Source: Lederbergia sp. NSJ-179
Lineage (GTDB): Bacteria; Bacillota; Bacilli; Bacillales; Bacillaceae_C
Assembly: GCF_022867885.1 (NCBI RefSeq)
Contig: NZ_JALIFP010000014.1
Location: 1-64,000 of the forward strand
Direction of reading: 5' to 3'
Length of the DNA: 64,000 nucleotides
Positions 44,348 to 53,943 of this stretch are shown here, one piece after another. The number at the start of each line of letters is the position of its first letter. The stretch's first letter is position 1. A program made the translations under genes and the position numbers. The notes under the pieces were generated by a model. It did no database searches. It was not told the DNA's origin and saw nothing but the letters and a program-made list of their open reading frames with translations.

Positions 44348-45910
44348 CTACTTCGTTTGAACCAAGACAATTTCGTCAATAATCGGAATCTCCTTTTTTA
44401 ATACAGCTAATACATTTTCTTCGATTTTATTGTCAAGTTCACAAACTGTTATCGCAGGACCATTCATTTTTGAACGCTCATTCACCATACTCGCAATGTT
44501 AAACCCTTTTTGATAAAGAGCTCTCGATAATTCTGCAATAACCCCTTTACGGTCATTATGGCGGATCACAAGTGTTGGCCGTTCACCAGAAAATTTTAAC
44601 GGATAATCCTCTAATTCTTGAACCTCCACTTTACCGCCACCTAAGGAACTTGCAAGTACCTTGACACGGCGTGTTGCCCCCTCCAATTCGACAAGAACAG
44701 TATTGGGGTGATAGCTTCCGAGCACCCGTTTCGTGAATTCATATTGTAACCCATGTTGTTCAGCCATTTTTTTGGCGTTTGGAATGCCATCATCCATTGT
44801 GGACAACCCTAAAACACCTGCTAATAGTGCTAAGTCTGTCCCATGTCCTTGATAGGTTTCAGCGAAGGAACCCATCAGTGAGAACTTTACATACAATGGA
44901 TTTTCATTTAATAGTTGGCGGGAAATATTCCCGATTCGGACAGCTCCAGCCGTATGCGAACTTGAAGGGCCAACCATGACGGGTCCGATGATTTCATACG
45001 CACTTTGGTATTTTGCGGGCCCGCCATCACTAGTTTTTTTGCTTAGAATCTGCTCTTTTAACTTTTGCCCTGTTGGTGTTCCTGCAAGACCACCGATCCC
45101 GGTTTCTCTCAACGATTCGGGCATTTGCTGTCCGACTTCATGCATCACATGAACCACTTCATCTGGAGGAATGATGCTTGCTATTCCAGCTAAAGCCATA
45201 TCTGCTGCGGCTTCCGCCGTAAGGGCATGTAAACCGTTACGAATGATACAGGGGATTTCCACCAGCCCGGCAACCGGATCACACACTAATCCGAGCGAAT
45301 TTTTTAAAGCAATGCCAACAGCATTTCCCACCTGCTCTGGCGTTCCGCCGGCAAGCTCAACTAAAGTACCTGCTGCCATTGCGGTTGCTGATCCGACTTC
45401 GGCCTGGCATCCGCCAGCAGCCCCTGATATGGAGGCTTTATTGGCCACGACTAGACCGAGGGCAGAGGCAGTGAATAACGACTTTACGATCTGTGCACGA
45501 GTGAAGTTCCCGCTGTCAAGGGCATGAACAAGTACAGCTGGCAAGATTCCGGCTGAACCGGCTGTCGGCGTCGCCACAATCCGCCCCATTGCCGCATTTA
45601 CTTCTGATACCGCAAGCGCATTTGCTGCAACATGTAATGTTATAGGATTGATAATGGAGTTTCCATTTTTGGCATATTGATAAAGACGGTTCCCATCGCC
45701 CCCCGTCAAACCAGTCCGGGACATAACAGGACTTATTGTCCCTTTGCGGACAGCCTCTTCCATCACCGTGAATTGTTCCGACATTTTTTCGATGATCGTC
45801 TCTCTTCGATCACCTTTCTGTTCCACCTCAGTTTTGATCATCAATTCCGAAATGGTTGTCTTTTCCTTCCCTGCAAGTTCAATTAATTCTTTTAAACTTG
45901 TAAAAGACAT
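44348..45910 (-). CDS. sdaA: L-serine dehydratase, single chain with alpha domain first
   Basis: A 520-residue iron-sulfur enzyme deaminating L-serine to pyruvate and ammonia. The alpha (catalytic) domain is at 1-290: MSRTGLTGGDGNRLYQY, then PTAGSAGILPAVL, and the cluster cysteines in GGCQAEVGSA, LVCDPVAG and EIPCIIRNG. The beta domain follows (about 305-440, VGPSSSHTAGAVRIGNISR) and then an ACT regulatory domain (about 447-520, LVIRHNDRKGVIAELSRAL). B. subtilis has separate alpha and beta genes, and the enterobacterial single chain has beta first. This alpha-beta-ACT order is therefore a fusion of the Bacillus-type subunits in swapped order. Confidence 0.9.
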   Translation of the reverse strand: MSFTSLKELIELAGKEKTTISELMIKTEVEQKGDRRETIIEKMSEQFTVMEEAVRKGTISPVMSRTGLTGGDGNRLYQYAKNGNSIINPITLHVAANALAVSEVNAAMGRIVATPTAGSAGILPAVLVHALDSGNFTRAQIVKSLFTASALGLVVANKASISGAAGGCQAEVGSATAMAAGTLVELAGGTPEQVGNAVGIALKNSLGLVCDPVAGLVEIPCIIRNGLHALTAEAAADMALAGIASIIPPDEVVHVMHEVGQQMPESLRETGIGGLAGTPTGQKLKEQILSKKTSDGGPAKYQSAYEIIGPVMVGPSSSHTAGAVRIGNISRQLLNENPLYVKFSLMGSFAETYQGHGTDLALLAGVLGLSTMDDGIPNAKKMAEQHGLQYEFTKRVLGSYHPNTVLVELEGATRRVKVLASSLGGGKVEVQELEDYPLKFSGERPTLVIRHNDRKGVIAELSRALYQKGFNIASMVNERSKMNGPAITVCELDNKIEENVLAVLKKEIPIIDEIVLVQTK

Positions 45911-46090
45911 GTCATCACTCCTTTAAAGAAGACGGTTCTCGTACTACAAGCAACTTTGTTTATTCTTATCCGAAATATTCTGTAACAACCGCTGCCATGC
46001 TTTTGCTGCCTTTATTCTCATTTTATCATGAATGAATATAAAAAATCCCCTTTAGAAGGCATAAGGTGAAATCAATTTATTTTTAGTGCG

Positions 46091-46293
46091 TGTTCAAAAA
46101 GGAGGATAAAAAGGACCAAGAAGTTCGAGGCGGCGCAGTTTTGAGCAGCGGACTTGTACAGGATGTACTGACTTCCGCGTTGCCCACAGGACGTGGGCGG
46201 TTTTAGCGGAAGATCCTTTCCTAATACATGAGCAGCGGAGAAACAAGCCAACGAAGAAATTCGCTTATGTCTTTTTACCGGACTTTTTGAACA
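46091..46293. repeat. MITE-like element with TGTTCAAAAAG terminal inverted repeats
   Basis: The left end TGTTCAAAAAG (46091-46101) and the right end CTTTTTGAACA (46283-46293) are perfect inverted copies. The 203-base interior is more GC-rich than its flanks and encodes no gene. The form (short perfect ends, no transposase) is that of a miniature inverted-repeat element. Its family cannot be set from one copy. It fills most of the gap between the serine dehydratase and kinase genes. Confidence 0.65.
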
Positions 46294-46442
46294 TCCTCTT
46301 TTACAAAGAATATGGTTTTTACGCATAAAGAAGCTTCATCTTTTCTTGCCACTACAACCTAAGCTTACATTCGATCATCAACTGATAAGGCGATAACTTT
46401 CTTAGTTCAAAGCGAAAACGGTGGTTTTTCAGTAGTCCGTTA

Positions 46443-47873
46443 TCAGCTGTTATTTTTCGGCAGATATATGCGAAAGACTGTGCCGCTAGGTGAACTTTTT
46501 AGTAAAACTAAATCTCCTCCTAAGGCTTGAGCAATCATTTTACTCAAAGAAAGCCCCAGCCCTAGACCTCTTACTTTATATTTTTTTCCTTCTCCACGGT
46601 AAAAACGCTCGAAAATGAAGGGTTGCTCTTCTGCTGGGATTCCTTTTCCAACATCCTTTACATCAATCAATATATGTGCTGCTTCTTCGTGAAGGGTAAC
46701 ATCAATCTCACCCGCTTGATCCATGGCTTGTTTGGCATTGTTCAGCAGATTGGTCATAATCTGCTGAAAACGAATAGGATCTATATTTACCTCAACAGGT
46801 GATCCCAACAAGGTGAGATTCACTTTGGTTCCTCTCTCATCTTGAGGAACATTCCAGCTATATACTGCTCCTTCTACTACATCATTTAGATCATGCCGCT
46901 TTTTATTTACGTCGACAGCCTTTGCAGCAAATTGATTAAAGGCAAGCAAATCCTCTACCATCTTTTTCATCTTTTCCGTTTCATGAAGAGAAAGATTGAC
47001 AAACTCCTTTGCTTCTTCTCCTGTAACGACTCCATCTTTGATCGCTTGCAGCAAACCACTGATTGAAGTAACAGGCGTTTTCAATTCGTGTGTGACACCG
47101 GCCAACAACTCTGTACGAAGTGATTCCAATCTTTCGAGTTTTTTCGTCATTTCTTCAAATGAATGAATCAGTTCATAAACTTCTTTTTCTTTACTATTAT
47201 TTGGTAGGTCAATTCGATAATTTCCTTCTGCTATATGTTTAGCGGCAGTCGCTACGTCTTTGATTGGCTTTGACAAACGCGTTGTTAAAATATAGATCGC
47301 AGCCCATCCCAGTAAGGCCAAGCTGATAATCATGATGGCCAATTGAGTATATTCTTGCTTTACCCTTGATAAATTCTGTTTTGACTCCACCATTACAACC
47401 CAACCAATCACCTCTTCTTCCATCTCTATAGGGGATTTTACAACATATACATCCATATCATTTAAAAAATGTTCTTGAATGGTGTTTTCATTTTGCAAAA
47501 CAGATGGAGGGATTTGTTGCGCAAATGGCCCTCTTAACCGATTACTGGAAATAATCGTCCCTTCTGTATCGATAATATAGGTAAAAGGGTTCAGCATTAA
47601 ATCCTTTCCCCCCTCTTGTTTCGAAGGAGGAAGGGCAGGTGGATTTTTACCAGGAAAGGGCTTTGATTTCCCCTGTTCATCTGTCATTGAAATTCTCCCA
47701 GCGATATCACCTGACAGAAGAACCATCATATTTAAGCGATTTTCTAACGTACTATGCCGAATCCAAAGTGCCGATATAATGGCCGTGACGATGAGTCCAA
47801 TACAAAGCATTAATAGATACCTACTTATCCAGTATCGCCTTAAGGACACTCGCGGTTTATTTTTAATAAACAC
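46443..47873 (-). CDS. Sensor histidine kinase (partner of the divergent pump locus)
   Basis: A 476-residue kinase. Membrane helices at about 16-36 and 178-198 flank an extracellular domain (about 37-177, PAS/Cache-like: PFTYIIDTEGTIISSNRLRG). The HAMP domain (about 198-250) is followed by HisKA with His in AGVTHELKTPVTS (about 263) and HATPase with NNLLNNAKQA, DVGKGIP and GLGLGLSLSK. The start overlaps the response regulator stop by 11 bases. The pair lies back to back with the YknXYZ-like pump genes, so it probably controls them. Confidence 0.93.
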   Translation of the reverse strand: MFIKNKPRVSLRRYWISRYLLMLCIGLIVTAIISALWIRHSTLENRLNMMVLLSGDIAGRISMTDEQGKSKPFPGKNPPALPPSKQEGGKDLMLNPFTYIIDTEGTIISSNRLRGPFAQQIPPSVLQNENTIQEHFLNDMDVYVVKSPIEMEEEVIGWVVMVESKQNLSRVKQEYTQLAIMIISLALLGWAAIYILTTRLSKPIKDVATAAKHIAEGNYRIDLPNNSKEKEVYELIHSFEEMTKKLERLESLRTELLAGVTHELKTPVTSISGLLQAIKDGVVTGEEAKEFVNLSLHETEKMKKMVEDLLAFNQFAAKAVDVNKKRHDLNDVVEGAVYSWNVPQDERGTKVNLTLLGSPVEVNIDPIRFQQIMTNLLNNAKQAMDQAGEIDVTLHEEAAHILIDVKDVGKGIPAEEQPFIFERFYRGEGKKYKVRGLGLGLSLSKMIAQALGGDLVLLKSSPSGTVFRIYLPKNNS

Positions 47874-48546
47874 TTAACTGATACCCCAATCCCCGTAGTG
47901 TTTTGATTTCTCCATCTGAATTCGGCCAAGCTTTCAACGCCTTACGAATCCGTTTAATGGCAAGGTCCACGGCACGATCACTTCCTTCATAATCCCATCC
48001 CCACACTTGTTCAATTAATTGTTCTCTCGTAAAGGTTTGGTTCGGATTTTCCGCTAAAAATAAGAGAACAGATAAATCACGTGGTGTAAGAGTTATATTT
48101 TTCCCCGCTACTAGCACTTGATGGGCCTTAATATTAATTTCTAATTGTCCAAAGCGTTTCACAGGATTTGTATGGTCTTCTCTCGAACGTCTAAGCACAG
48201 CCTTTACTCGAGCAACGACCTCATCTGCAACAAACGGTTTAGGGATATAATCATCTGCTCCCTTATCTAATCCTTCCAACCGATAATTTACATCACCGAG
48301 CGCTGTCAACATAATCACTGGACAATTGTTACTCTTCCTAATTTCTTTTAAAACCTCCCATCCATCTTTCTGTGGAAGCACAACATCTAATAAAACTAAA
48401 TCAGGGTATACGACATGAAATTTTTCCAATGCTTCTTCTCCATCAAAAGCCTGTTCAACCTCAAAGTGAGCTTTCTGTAAATAGACTTTCAAAACCCGAC
48501 TAATCGCAAATTCATCTTCTACCACTAATATCTTGACCGGTGCCAT
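47863..48546 (-). CDS. OmpR family response regulator (partner of the divergent pump locus)
   Basis: A 227-residue regulator. The receiver domain has VVEDEF, the phosphorylation Asp in LVLLDVVLPQKDG (about 52) and Lys in DDYIPKPF (about 101). The C-terminal winged helix has LTPRDLSVLLFLAENP and DRAVDLAIKRIRKAL. The start is taken as ATG at 48546; an in-frame GTG five codons earlier lacks a site. The 226 bases to the divergent pump gene must hold both promoters. TTGACA at 48665 has no well-placed -10. Confidence 0.93.
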   Translation of the reverse strand: MAPVKILVVEDEFAISRVLKVYLQKAHFEVEQAFDGEEALEKFHVVYPDLVLLDVVLPQKDGWEVLKEIRKSNNCPVIMLTALGDVNYRLEGLDKGADDYIPKPFVADEVVARVKAVLRRSREDHTNPVKRFGQLEINIKAHQVLVAGKNITLTPRDLSVLLFLAENPNQTFTREQLIEQVWGWDYEGSDRAVDLAIKRIRKALKAWPNSDGEIKTLRGLGYQLSVY

Positions 48547-48772
48547 TCGCTCCGTCACCACCTAGTCTGTTTTTTTTCGCAAATCTTGTCCTTATAACAT
48601 TATCAAACAAATAAGTCAGCCAAAAGTCCATTATACGAAAAAGTCTGTTCAAAAAATTATTCCCTTGACATTTACCTGACACAATTAGCCTCTACACTAG
48701 CCATATTGAGTTGGCCAACCTGAACACAAAAGGTTATAACAGGAAGCAGTTCTAGAAGGAGGAGACAGGATA

Positions 48773-49768
48773 GTGAAAAAATGGATATCGATCGGTGTCA
48801 TCATTTTAATTATCGTAGGAGGCAGTTTTTGGTTTTATCATAGTAAAAAAATAGCAGCACCTCAAGAAGAGAGAAGTATCACATCTACCGTACAAAAAGG
48901 GGATATCAACGTTCAAGTTAGTGGATCTGGTTCTATATCATCCATTAATAGTTCTGATATTACCTCAACTTCTGAAGGAATCATTGACGAAGTATTAGTG
49001 GAGGAAAAGGAGATCGTTAAAAAAGGGGATGAACTCGCTACGTTTACAGATGGCAGTGACCCCATTACCGCTCCTCATGCCGGAACGATAACTTCGTTAG
49101 ATATTGAAGATGGAAGCCGTGTTCAGTCGACCCAAGTAGTTGGGCATATAACAGATTATAAAACATTACAATCCGTCATTAGTGTGGACGAGCTTGATAT
49201 CACAAGTATTAAAGAAGGACAAACAGCTGAATTGGCCGTTGATGCCTTTCCTGATGAAACATTTACAGGCACTGTGACAAAAGTAGCAGCGGAAGGAACG
49301 GCCAATAACGGGGTTTCAAGCTTTGATGTAACTGTACAAATAAAAGATCCAAAGGAATTATTGATTGGCATGTCCAGCGAAGTGAAAATCACAACGGAAA
49401 GCAAAAAAGATGTCCTTTACGTTCCCATTGAGGCCGTTCAAATTGATCGCGATCAAAAATATGTCAATGTTCAGGAAGCTACCTCAAGCAATAATACAGA
49501 CGCTGAAACAACAAAACAAGTTGTGGAAACAGGGATCAATGATGATCAAAATATTGAAATCGTCTCTGGATTAACGGAAGGACAAACGATTCAACTCCCT
49601 CTATCCATTTCATCTGGAAATCAAAGAGAAAATCAGGGATTTCCTGGTGGTGATAGAGGCCAAGGATTCCCTAGTGGTGGCGGTGGCCAAGTATTTCCTT
49701 CTGGCGGAGCCCCAGGCGGCAGTGGTGGCCAAGGATTCCCTGGTGGTTCAGGCAGAGGTGGTCAATAA
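48773..49768 (+). CDS. Membrane-fusion/adaptor protein of a MacAB/YknXYZ-like pump
   Basis: A 331-residue membrane-anchored protein. The anchor is at about 4-22. Then come the lipoyl-like domain (about 48-120, VQVSGSGSISS, ADG-like TAPHAGTITSLDIEDGSRV), the beta-barrel domain (about 125-230, VDELDITSIKEGQTAELAVDAFP) and a membrane-proximal domain. The tail (about 280-331) is Gly/Gln/Phe/Pro-rich with QGFPGG-type repeats, an unusual low-complexity end. The start (GTG or neighbouring ATG) follows AGGAGGAG. It shares one base with the ATPase gene. Confidence 0.88.
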   Translation: MKKWISIGVIILIIVGGSFWFYHSKKIAAPQEERSITSTVQKGDINVQVSGSGSISSINSSDITSTSEGIIDEVLVEEKEIVKKGDELATFTDGSDPITAPHAGTITSLDIEDGSRVQSTQVVGHITDYKTLQSVISVDELDITSIKEGQTAELAVDAFPDETFTGTVTKVAAEGTANNGVSSFDVTVQIKDPKELLIGMSSEVKITTESKKDVLYVPIEAVQIDRDQKYVNVQEATSSNNTDAETTKQVVETGINDDQNIEIVSGLTEGQTIQLPLSISSGNQRENQGFPGGDRGQGFPSGGGGQVFPSGGAPGGSGGQGFPGGSGRGGQ

Positions 49769-50505
49769 TGGCAAATTCCGTTATTGAAATTAAAAATTTA
49801 AAAAAATCCTATGAGCTTGGTGGAGAAACAATCCATGCCCTGCAAGATGTCTCCCTTCAAATCAATATGGGGGACTTCATCTCCATAATTGGCCCATCAG
49901 GTTCAGGGAAGTCCACCTTCATGAATATGATCGGGTGTCTCGATAAACCCGATTCTGGAAAATACTTAATCGATGAAAAAAATGTGGCGAAGATGAATGA
50001 TAATGAACTTGCGGCAATACGCAATGGGAAGATTGGTTTTATCTTTCAAAATTTTAATCTCTTAAATAAACTAACGGCCTTAGAAAATGTAGAACTTCCT
50101 CTGATCTATCGAGGTTTAACTGGAAAAGAGCGGCGAGAGAAGGCGATTCATTGTCTGCAGTTAGTTGGATTAAAAGAACGGCAACATCATTTGCCAACCC
50201 AGCTTTCAGGTGGACAACAACAAAGAGTCGCGATTGCGAGAGCATTGGCTGGAGATCCGCTCATCCTGCTCGCCGATGAACCTACTGGGGCATTGGATAG
50301 TAAAACGAGTAAAGAAGTCTTGCAACTATTAAAGGAGTTAAATGAAAAAGGCCATATTATTGTTTTAATTACGCATGACTTAGAAGTAGCCAAACAAGCG
50401 AAACGAATTATGCGCATCCATGACGGTCAATTATTTGAAAATGGGGGGGACTGGCTTGAAACTACTAGAATCCATCAAGATGGCGCTAAAAAGTATCAAA
50501 AATAA
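49768..50505 (+). CDS. ABC transporter ATP-binding protein (MacB/YknY-like)
   Basis: A 245-residue ATPase of the LolD/MacB group: Walker [13 protein letters not shown]-loop FIFQNFNLL, signature [15 protein letters not shown], Walker [17 protein letters not shown] and H-loop LITHDLEVA. The start codon overlaps the stop of the adaptor gene (ATG inside TAATG). The last 50 bases overlap the permease gene in another frame. Confidence 0.92.
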   Translation: MANSVIEIKNLKKSYELGGETIHALQDVSLQINMGDFISIIGPSGSGKSTFMNMIGCLDKPDSGKYLIDEKNVAKMNDNELAAIRNGKIGFIFQNFNLLNKLTALENVELPLIYRGLTGKERREKAIHCLQLVGLKERQHHLPTQLSGGQQQRVAIARALAGDPLILLADEPTGALDSKTSKEVLQLLKELNEKGHIIVLITHDLEVAKQAKRIMRIHDGQLFENGGDWLETTRIHQDGAKKYQK

Positions 50506-51625
50506 TAAACTAAGATCCTTTCTGACGATGCTTGGAATTATCATCGGTGTAGCTTCTGTTATCACTTTAGTCGGTGTCGGACAAGGTTCTTCACAGTCTG
50601 TAACGGCAGAAATTGGCGAGCTCGGAACAAATCTATTGACACTTAGTGTGACGGACTCAGATTCTGTACAACTGGAAGAAAAACAACTCGAGTCATTCAA
50701 CGAACTAAATGGAATTTCTGAAATTGCCCCTGTTGTATCTGGAAGAATCTTTGCCAAGCATGGTGAAAATTCCACACAGGTCTCCATAACAGGTACAACT
50801 TCCTCTTTTCTATCCGTGAGAGGATTATCTCTAAGTCAAGGGCGTTTTATATCGGATATGGATCATGAATTACGGCAAAAAACGGTTGTATTAGGAGCCG
50901 AGACAGCAGAGTCTCTTTTTCCAAGAACGAACCCTCTAGGAGAAAGTCTCAAAATAAATGGTGTGTCCTATACAGTTGTTGGTGTGTTAAAGTCAGTGGG
51001 TAGTTCACTAGGAACAAGTGGAGACAATGTCATCATTGCACCTCTCTCCACTACCCAAAGACTACTTCAGAGTACAACGATCGAGACGATTTATTTGCAG
51101 ACTCAAAATGAAGACATGGTCAATTTAGCAAAGCTTCAAGTTCAAGGAACCATGACAACTCTCTTTCCTAACCTCAGTGATGCTTATTCTGTTTCAAGCC
51201 AGGAAGATTTAATGGAAACAATGGGTTCCGTTTCCGACACTATGACACTTATGTTAGGTGGGATTGCTAGTATTTCCCTTCTTGTCGGCGGAATAGGGGT
51301 CATGAATATTATGCTTGTCTCCGTCTCAGAAAGAACGAAAGAAATAGGAGTTCGAAAAGCGATTGGCGCGAAACGCACAGCAATTCTTTTACAATTCCTC
51401 ATTGAAGCTGTCGTGCTAAGTATGCTTGGTGGTTTACTGGGTATTTTGTTAGGTCTTAGTATTTCAAAATCGCTCGAGTTATTCTCTAGCATATCTGTCG
51501 CCTATTCCCTTTCCGTCACCTTATTTGCTTTCCTATTCTCTTGCGTGATAGGCATTATTTTTGGCGTATTTCCTGCCAATAAAGCGTCTAAATTAGATCC
51601 CATCCACGCCTTACGTCAAGAATAG
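50456..51625 (+). CDS. ABC transporter permease with MacB-like periplasmic domain (YknZ-like)
   Basis: A 389-residue permease. The N-terminal helix LRSFLTMLGIIIGVASVITLV (about 17-37) is the MacB core motif, followed by a large extracellular MacB domain (about 45-260), then three helices containing GGIGVMNIMLVSVSERTKEIG and IGAKRTAILLQFLIEA (about 265-380). The start is taken as TTG at 50456 ([18 protein letters not shown]), which aligns with YknZ; an ATG five codons upstream is possible. Such MacAB-like sets export peptides or protect against peptide antibiotics. Confidence 0.88.
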   Translation: MKLLESIKMALKSIKNNKLRSFLTMLGIIIGVASVITLVGVGQGSSQSVTAEIGELGTNLLTLSVTDSDSVQLEEKQLESFNELNGISEIAPVVSGRIFAKHGENSTQVSITGTTSSFLSVRGLSLSQGRFISDMDHELRQKTVVLGAETAESLFPRTNPLGESLKINGVSYTVVGVLKSVGSSLGTSGDNVIIAPLSTTQRLLQSTTIETIYLQTQNEDMVNLAKLQVQGTMTTLFPNLSDAYSVSSQEDLMETMGSVSDTMTLMLGGIASISLLVGGIGVMNIMLVSVSERTKEIGVRKAIGAKRTAILLQFLIEAVVLSMLGGLLGILLGLSISKSLELFSSISVAYSLSVTLFAFLFSCVIGIIFGVFPANKASKLDPIHALRQE

Positions 51626-51684
51626 TGCAGGAAAACTTTAATCAGTTCTTACGAAAAAAGAGGAAAATTAGAGGAGGACAAAAA

Positions 51685-52134
51685 ATGCGAAAAACAAAAA
51701 ACTGGATCGGAATGTTAGCCTTGGCATTATTAATGGCGCAATCAACCATTGGCATCATCAATTATACACAAACTAGCGCACAACCAAATTTCCCGAGGAT
51801 GGACAGAATAAATGGCAATGAAGATGGTAGATTTGCGGGTAATCCACCGCAAATGAACAGCCAGAATACAGAAGATGCCGATCATTCTGACTCGAATAAT
51901 GAAGAAACATCTAACTCTGCGTCTAATGATGAAACGGCGAAGAGACCAGAAAATGGACAAATGCCTCACTTTAATGAGCAGCCAATGAACCAGCCTGGAT
52001 CCTTTGCTGCAGCTCTACGAAACTTTGCTAACGGAATCCCAGGTCTTATCATGAATATTTTCTCTCTCGGTCTCGCGCTTATTTGGTTGATTCTATCTAT
52101 CCTATTAAGAAGAAAATATCAGTCGGTCAATTAA
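51685..52134 (+). CDS. Exported low-complexity protein with C-terminal membrane anchor
   Basis: A 149-residue protein. It has a signal or anchor helix (about 6-24, IGMLALALLMAQSTIGII), a hydrophilic Asn/Glu/Asp/Ser-rich region (about 30-105) and a C-terminal membrane span (about 120-142, GLIMNIFSLGLALIWLILSIL) with a basic end. There is no recognised family. The ATG at 51685 is five bases after GGAGGACAA. It follows the permease by 60 bases and overlaps the reading range of the next gene, so it is probably cotranscribed with the pump. Confidence 0.65.
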   Translation: MRKTKNWIGMLALALLMAQSTIGIINYTQTSAQPNFPRMDRINGNEDGRFAGNPPQMNSQNTEDADHSDSNNEETSNSASNDETAKRPENGQMPHFNEQPMNQPGSFAAALRNFANGIPGLIMNIFSLGLALIWLILSILLRRKYQSVN

Positions 52135-52151
52135 GAGAGGGTGCAAGTAAA

Positions 52152-53432
52152 TTGGAATTAAATAAAAGAATGAAAATCATTGCAATTGGAACCATCATTG
52201 GACTTGCAAATATAACACCTTATCCTATTAGTCCTATAAGGGCGGAGGAGGTCGCTCAATCGGAAGGACCTCCACAATTAGCATCAATAAAGATTGATGA
52301 ATTTCAACTGGACCAATCCTTTTCCCCTACGACAACAACGTATACAGCAGATGTCGCAAATCATATAAAAACAATAACGATACAGGCAGAGGCAGAAGAA
52401 GCGTCCGCAACTGTCACAATTAACGGGAAATCCATTGGAAATGCTAAGAAAACAAGTCTGCCAATAGAAACGGGAGAGAACATTTTTACCATTACGGTTA
52501 TAAATGAGAAAGAAGTGAATACCTATACGATCACGGTAAATCGTGCCAAAAACGAAAATAATCAACTAGCAAAACTTACATTGTCTGGTGGGAGCATAGA
52601 GTTTGATCCAGATCTAACTAGTTATCATGTAAAGGTGGAAAATAAGATTAGTGAAATAACAATCCAACCTGAAGTGGCGGTGGATACTTCAAGCGTAGAA
52701 ATAGACGGAATGAATCTAGTTGAGACGGAACAAGTCGTAGAGATTCCAGTTGGTACAACGACCATCAACATAACGGTAACCGCCGAAAATGGCTCCAAAA
52801 GAACATATAAATTAACGATAACGAGAGCGAAAAAACAAGCGGAAGCGCAGAAATCAGCTGCCAATGATCCCTCCGAAAAAACTGAGACCAAACAAAAGCC
52901 CGATGCGAACAATCAACCGAAAACAACGGAGACTGAAAAAAACAGTGCAAACAATCAGTCCGGAATGCCTAAGACCGAACAAAAAGCTAATGCCAGCGCC
53001 ATATCTGTGAAACCTACCAAAGCAGAAGCAAATGAGCAACTGCCAGAACAACCGACGGGAGCGAAGACAACCCAAAGTAATCAAACCAATTTGAAAGCTG
53101 CCTCCTTAATGTCAGGAAATACTATGACAACCAAAGAAATCAGTACAAAAGCGAATCTCCAATCCCTGATCGTTTCTGAAGGAACCTGGAACAAGTCTTT
53201 TACTTCTGATGCGTATACCTACCATATCGCAGTAAATAAGGATGTTTCCAAGGTGACGATAACCGCCAATCCGGAAGAAAGTGATGCCAAAGTTGTTATA
53301 AAAGGAAATGAACCTTCCAACAGCGCAGCAGTAGCGATTGAAAACCAAGCAAAAACAGTTATTTCTGTGGTCATCACACGCGAAAATGACAGGAAAACCT
53401 ATGTAATGGTATTTGATAAAGACTTGGATTAG
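52152..53432 (+). CDS. Secreted protein with three cadherin-like beta-sandwich domains
   Basis: A 426-residue exported protein. The signal peptide (about 1-31) ends near IRAEE. Three copies of the cadherin-like domain (PF12733 type) lie at about 42-130, 135-225 and 348-426, each with the pattern L..L...g......F.p....Y...v and an ending of YTITVNRA, YKLTITRA or YVMVFDKD. A Lys/Asn/Thr/Glu-rich linker (about 228-345) separates copies two and three and holds repeats like KTETKQKP and KTTETEKN. The start is TTG at 52152 with GAGAGGG 11 bases upstream. Probably cell-wall associated; it is the last gene of the pump locus. Confidence 0.75.
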   Translation: MELNKRMKIIAIGTIIGLANITPYPISPIRAEEVAQSEGPPQLASIKIDEFQLDQSFSPTTTTYTADVANHIKTITIQAEAEEASATVTINGKSIGNAKKTSLPIETGENIFTITVINEKEVNTYTITVNRAKNENNQLAKLTLSGGSIEFDPDLTSYHVKVENKISEITIQPEVAVDTSSVEIDGMNLVETEQVVEIPVGTTTINITVTAENGSKRTYKLTITRAKKQAEAQKSAANDPSEKTETKQKPDANNQPKTTETEKNSANNQSGMPKTEQKANASAISVKPTKAEANEQLPEQPTGAKTTQSNQTNLKAASLMSGNTMTTKEISTKANLQSLIVSEGTWNKSFTSDAYTYHIAVNKDVSKVTITANPEESDAKVVIKGNEPSNSAAVAIENQAKTVISVVITRENDRKTYVMVFDKDLD

Positions 53433-53505
53433 ATATGCATAAAGAAACATGTACAGGGTAAATAGTAAGAAGGGTTAAAATATTCATTTGAGGAGTTGAT
53501 GTTTC

Positions 53506-53928
53506 ATGTCAGACATACTATTTACGTCGACAGCAACCGCTAAAGGAGGCCGCGAAGGTCACGTCCATTCATCTGATAACGTCCTTCAATTTGATACAGC
53601 TATGCCAGGAAGTTCTAGAGCCAAGGAATTAGACCAATCTACGAACCCTGAACAATTATTCGCAGCTGGGTATGCTGCATGTTTTGACGGTGCTTTACAA
53701 CTAGTCGCTAGCAAGGAACATATTAAGTTCTCCTCAGAGGTCATAGCCAATGTGAGCCTGCTTAAGGACAAGGAAGACCAAGGCTTCAAACTAGCGGTTA
53801 CCCTGCAGGTGAAAGGAACGGACATAGAAAAGGATAAGTTAGAAGACTTAGTTGAAAAAGCTCACCAATTCTGTCCTTATTCAAAGGCCACAAGAGGCAA
53901 TATCGAAGTGAAGTTAGAAGTTCTGTAA
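53506..53928 (+). CDS. ohr: Organic hydroperoxide resistance protein Ohr/OhrB
   Basis: A 140-residue thiol peroxidase of the OsmC/Ohr family that reduces organic peroxides. The two reactive cysteines are in YAACFDGAL (about 61) and FCPYSKATRG (about 125). GREGHVHSSDNVL, NPEQLFAAGYA and FKLAVTLQV are typical. The length is normal. AGGAG lies about 10 bases before the ATG. A lone gene with its own terminator; no OhrR regulator gene is adjacent. Confidence 0.93.
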   Translation: MSDILFTSTATAKGGREGHVHSSDNVLQFDTAMPGSSRAKELDQSTNPEQLFAAGYAACFDGALQLVASKEHIKFSSEVIANVSLLKDKEDQGFKLAVTLQVKGTDIEKDKLEDLVEKAHQFCPYSKATRGNIEVKLEVL

Positions 53929-53943
53929 ATTATTATTAGCGAC

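Noticed and set aside
46072-46326. 84-codon minus-strand frame
   Set aside because: It coincides with the MITE-like element and its ends; composition follows the element, not a protein.
53112-53450. Minus-strand frames opposite the cadherin-like gene
   Set aside because: Antisense shadows of a gene with clear domain repeats and a signal peptide.
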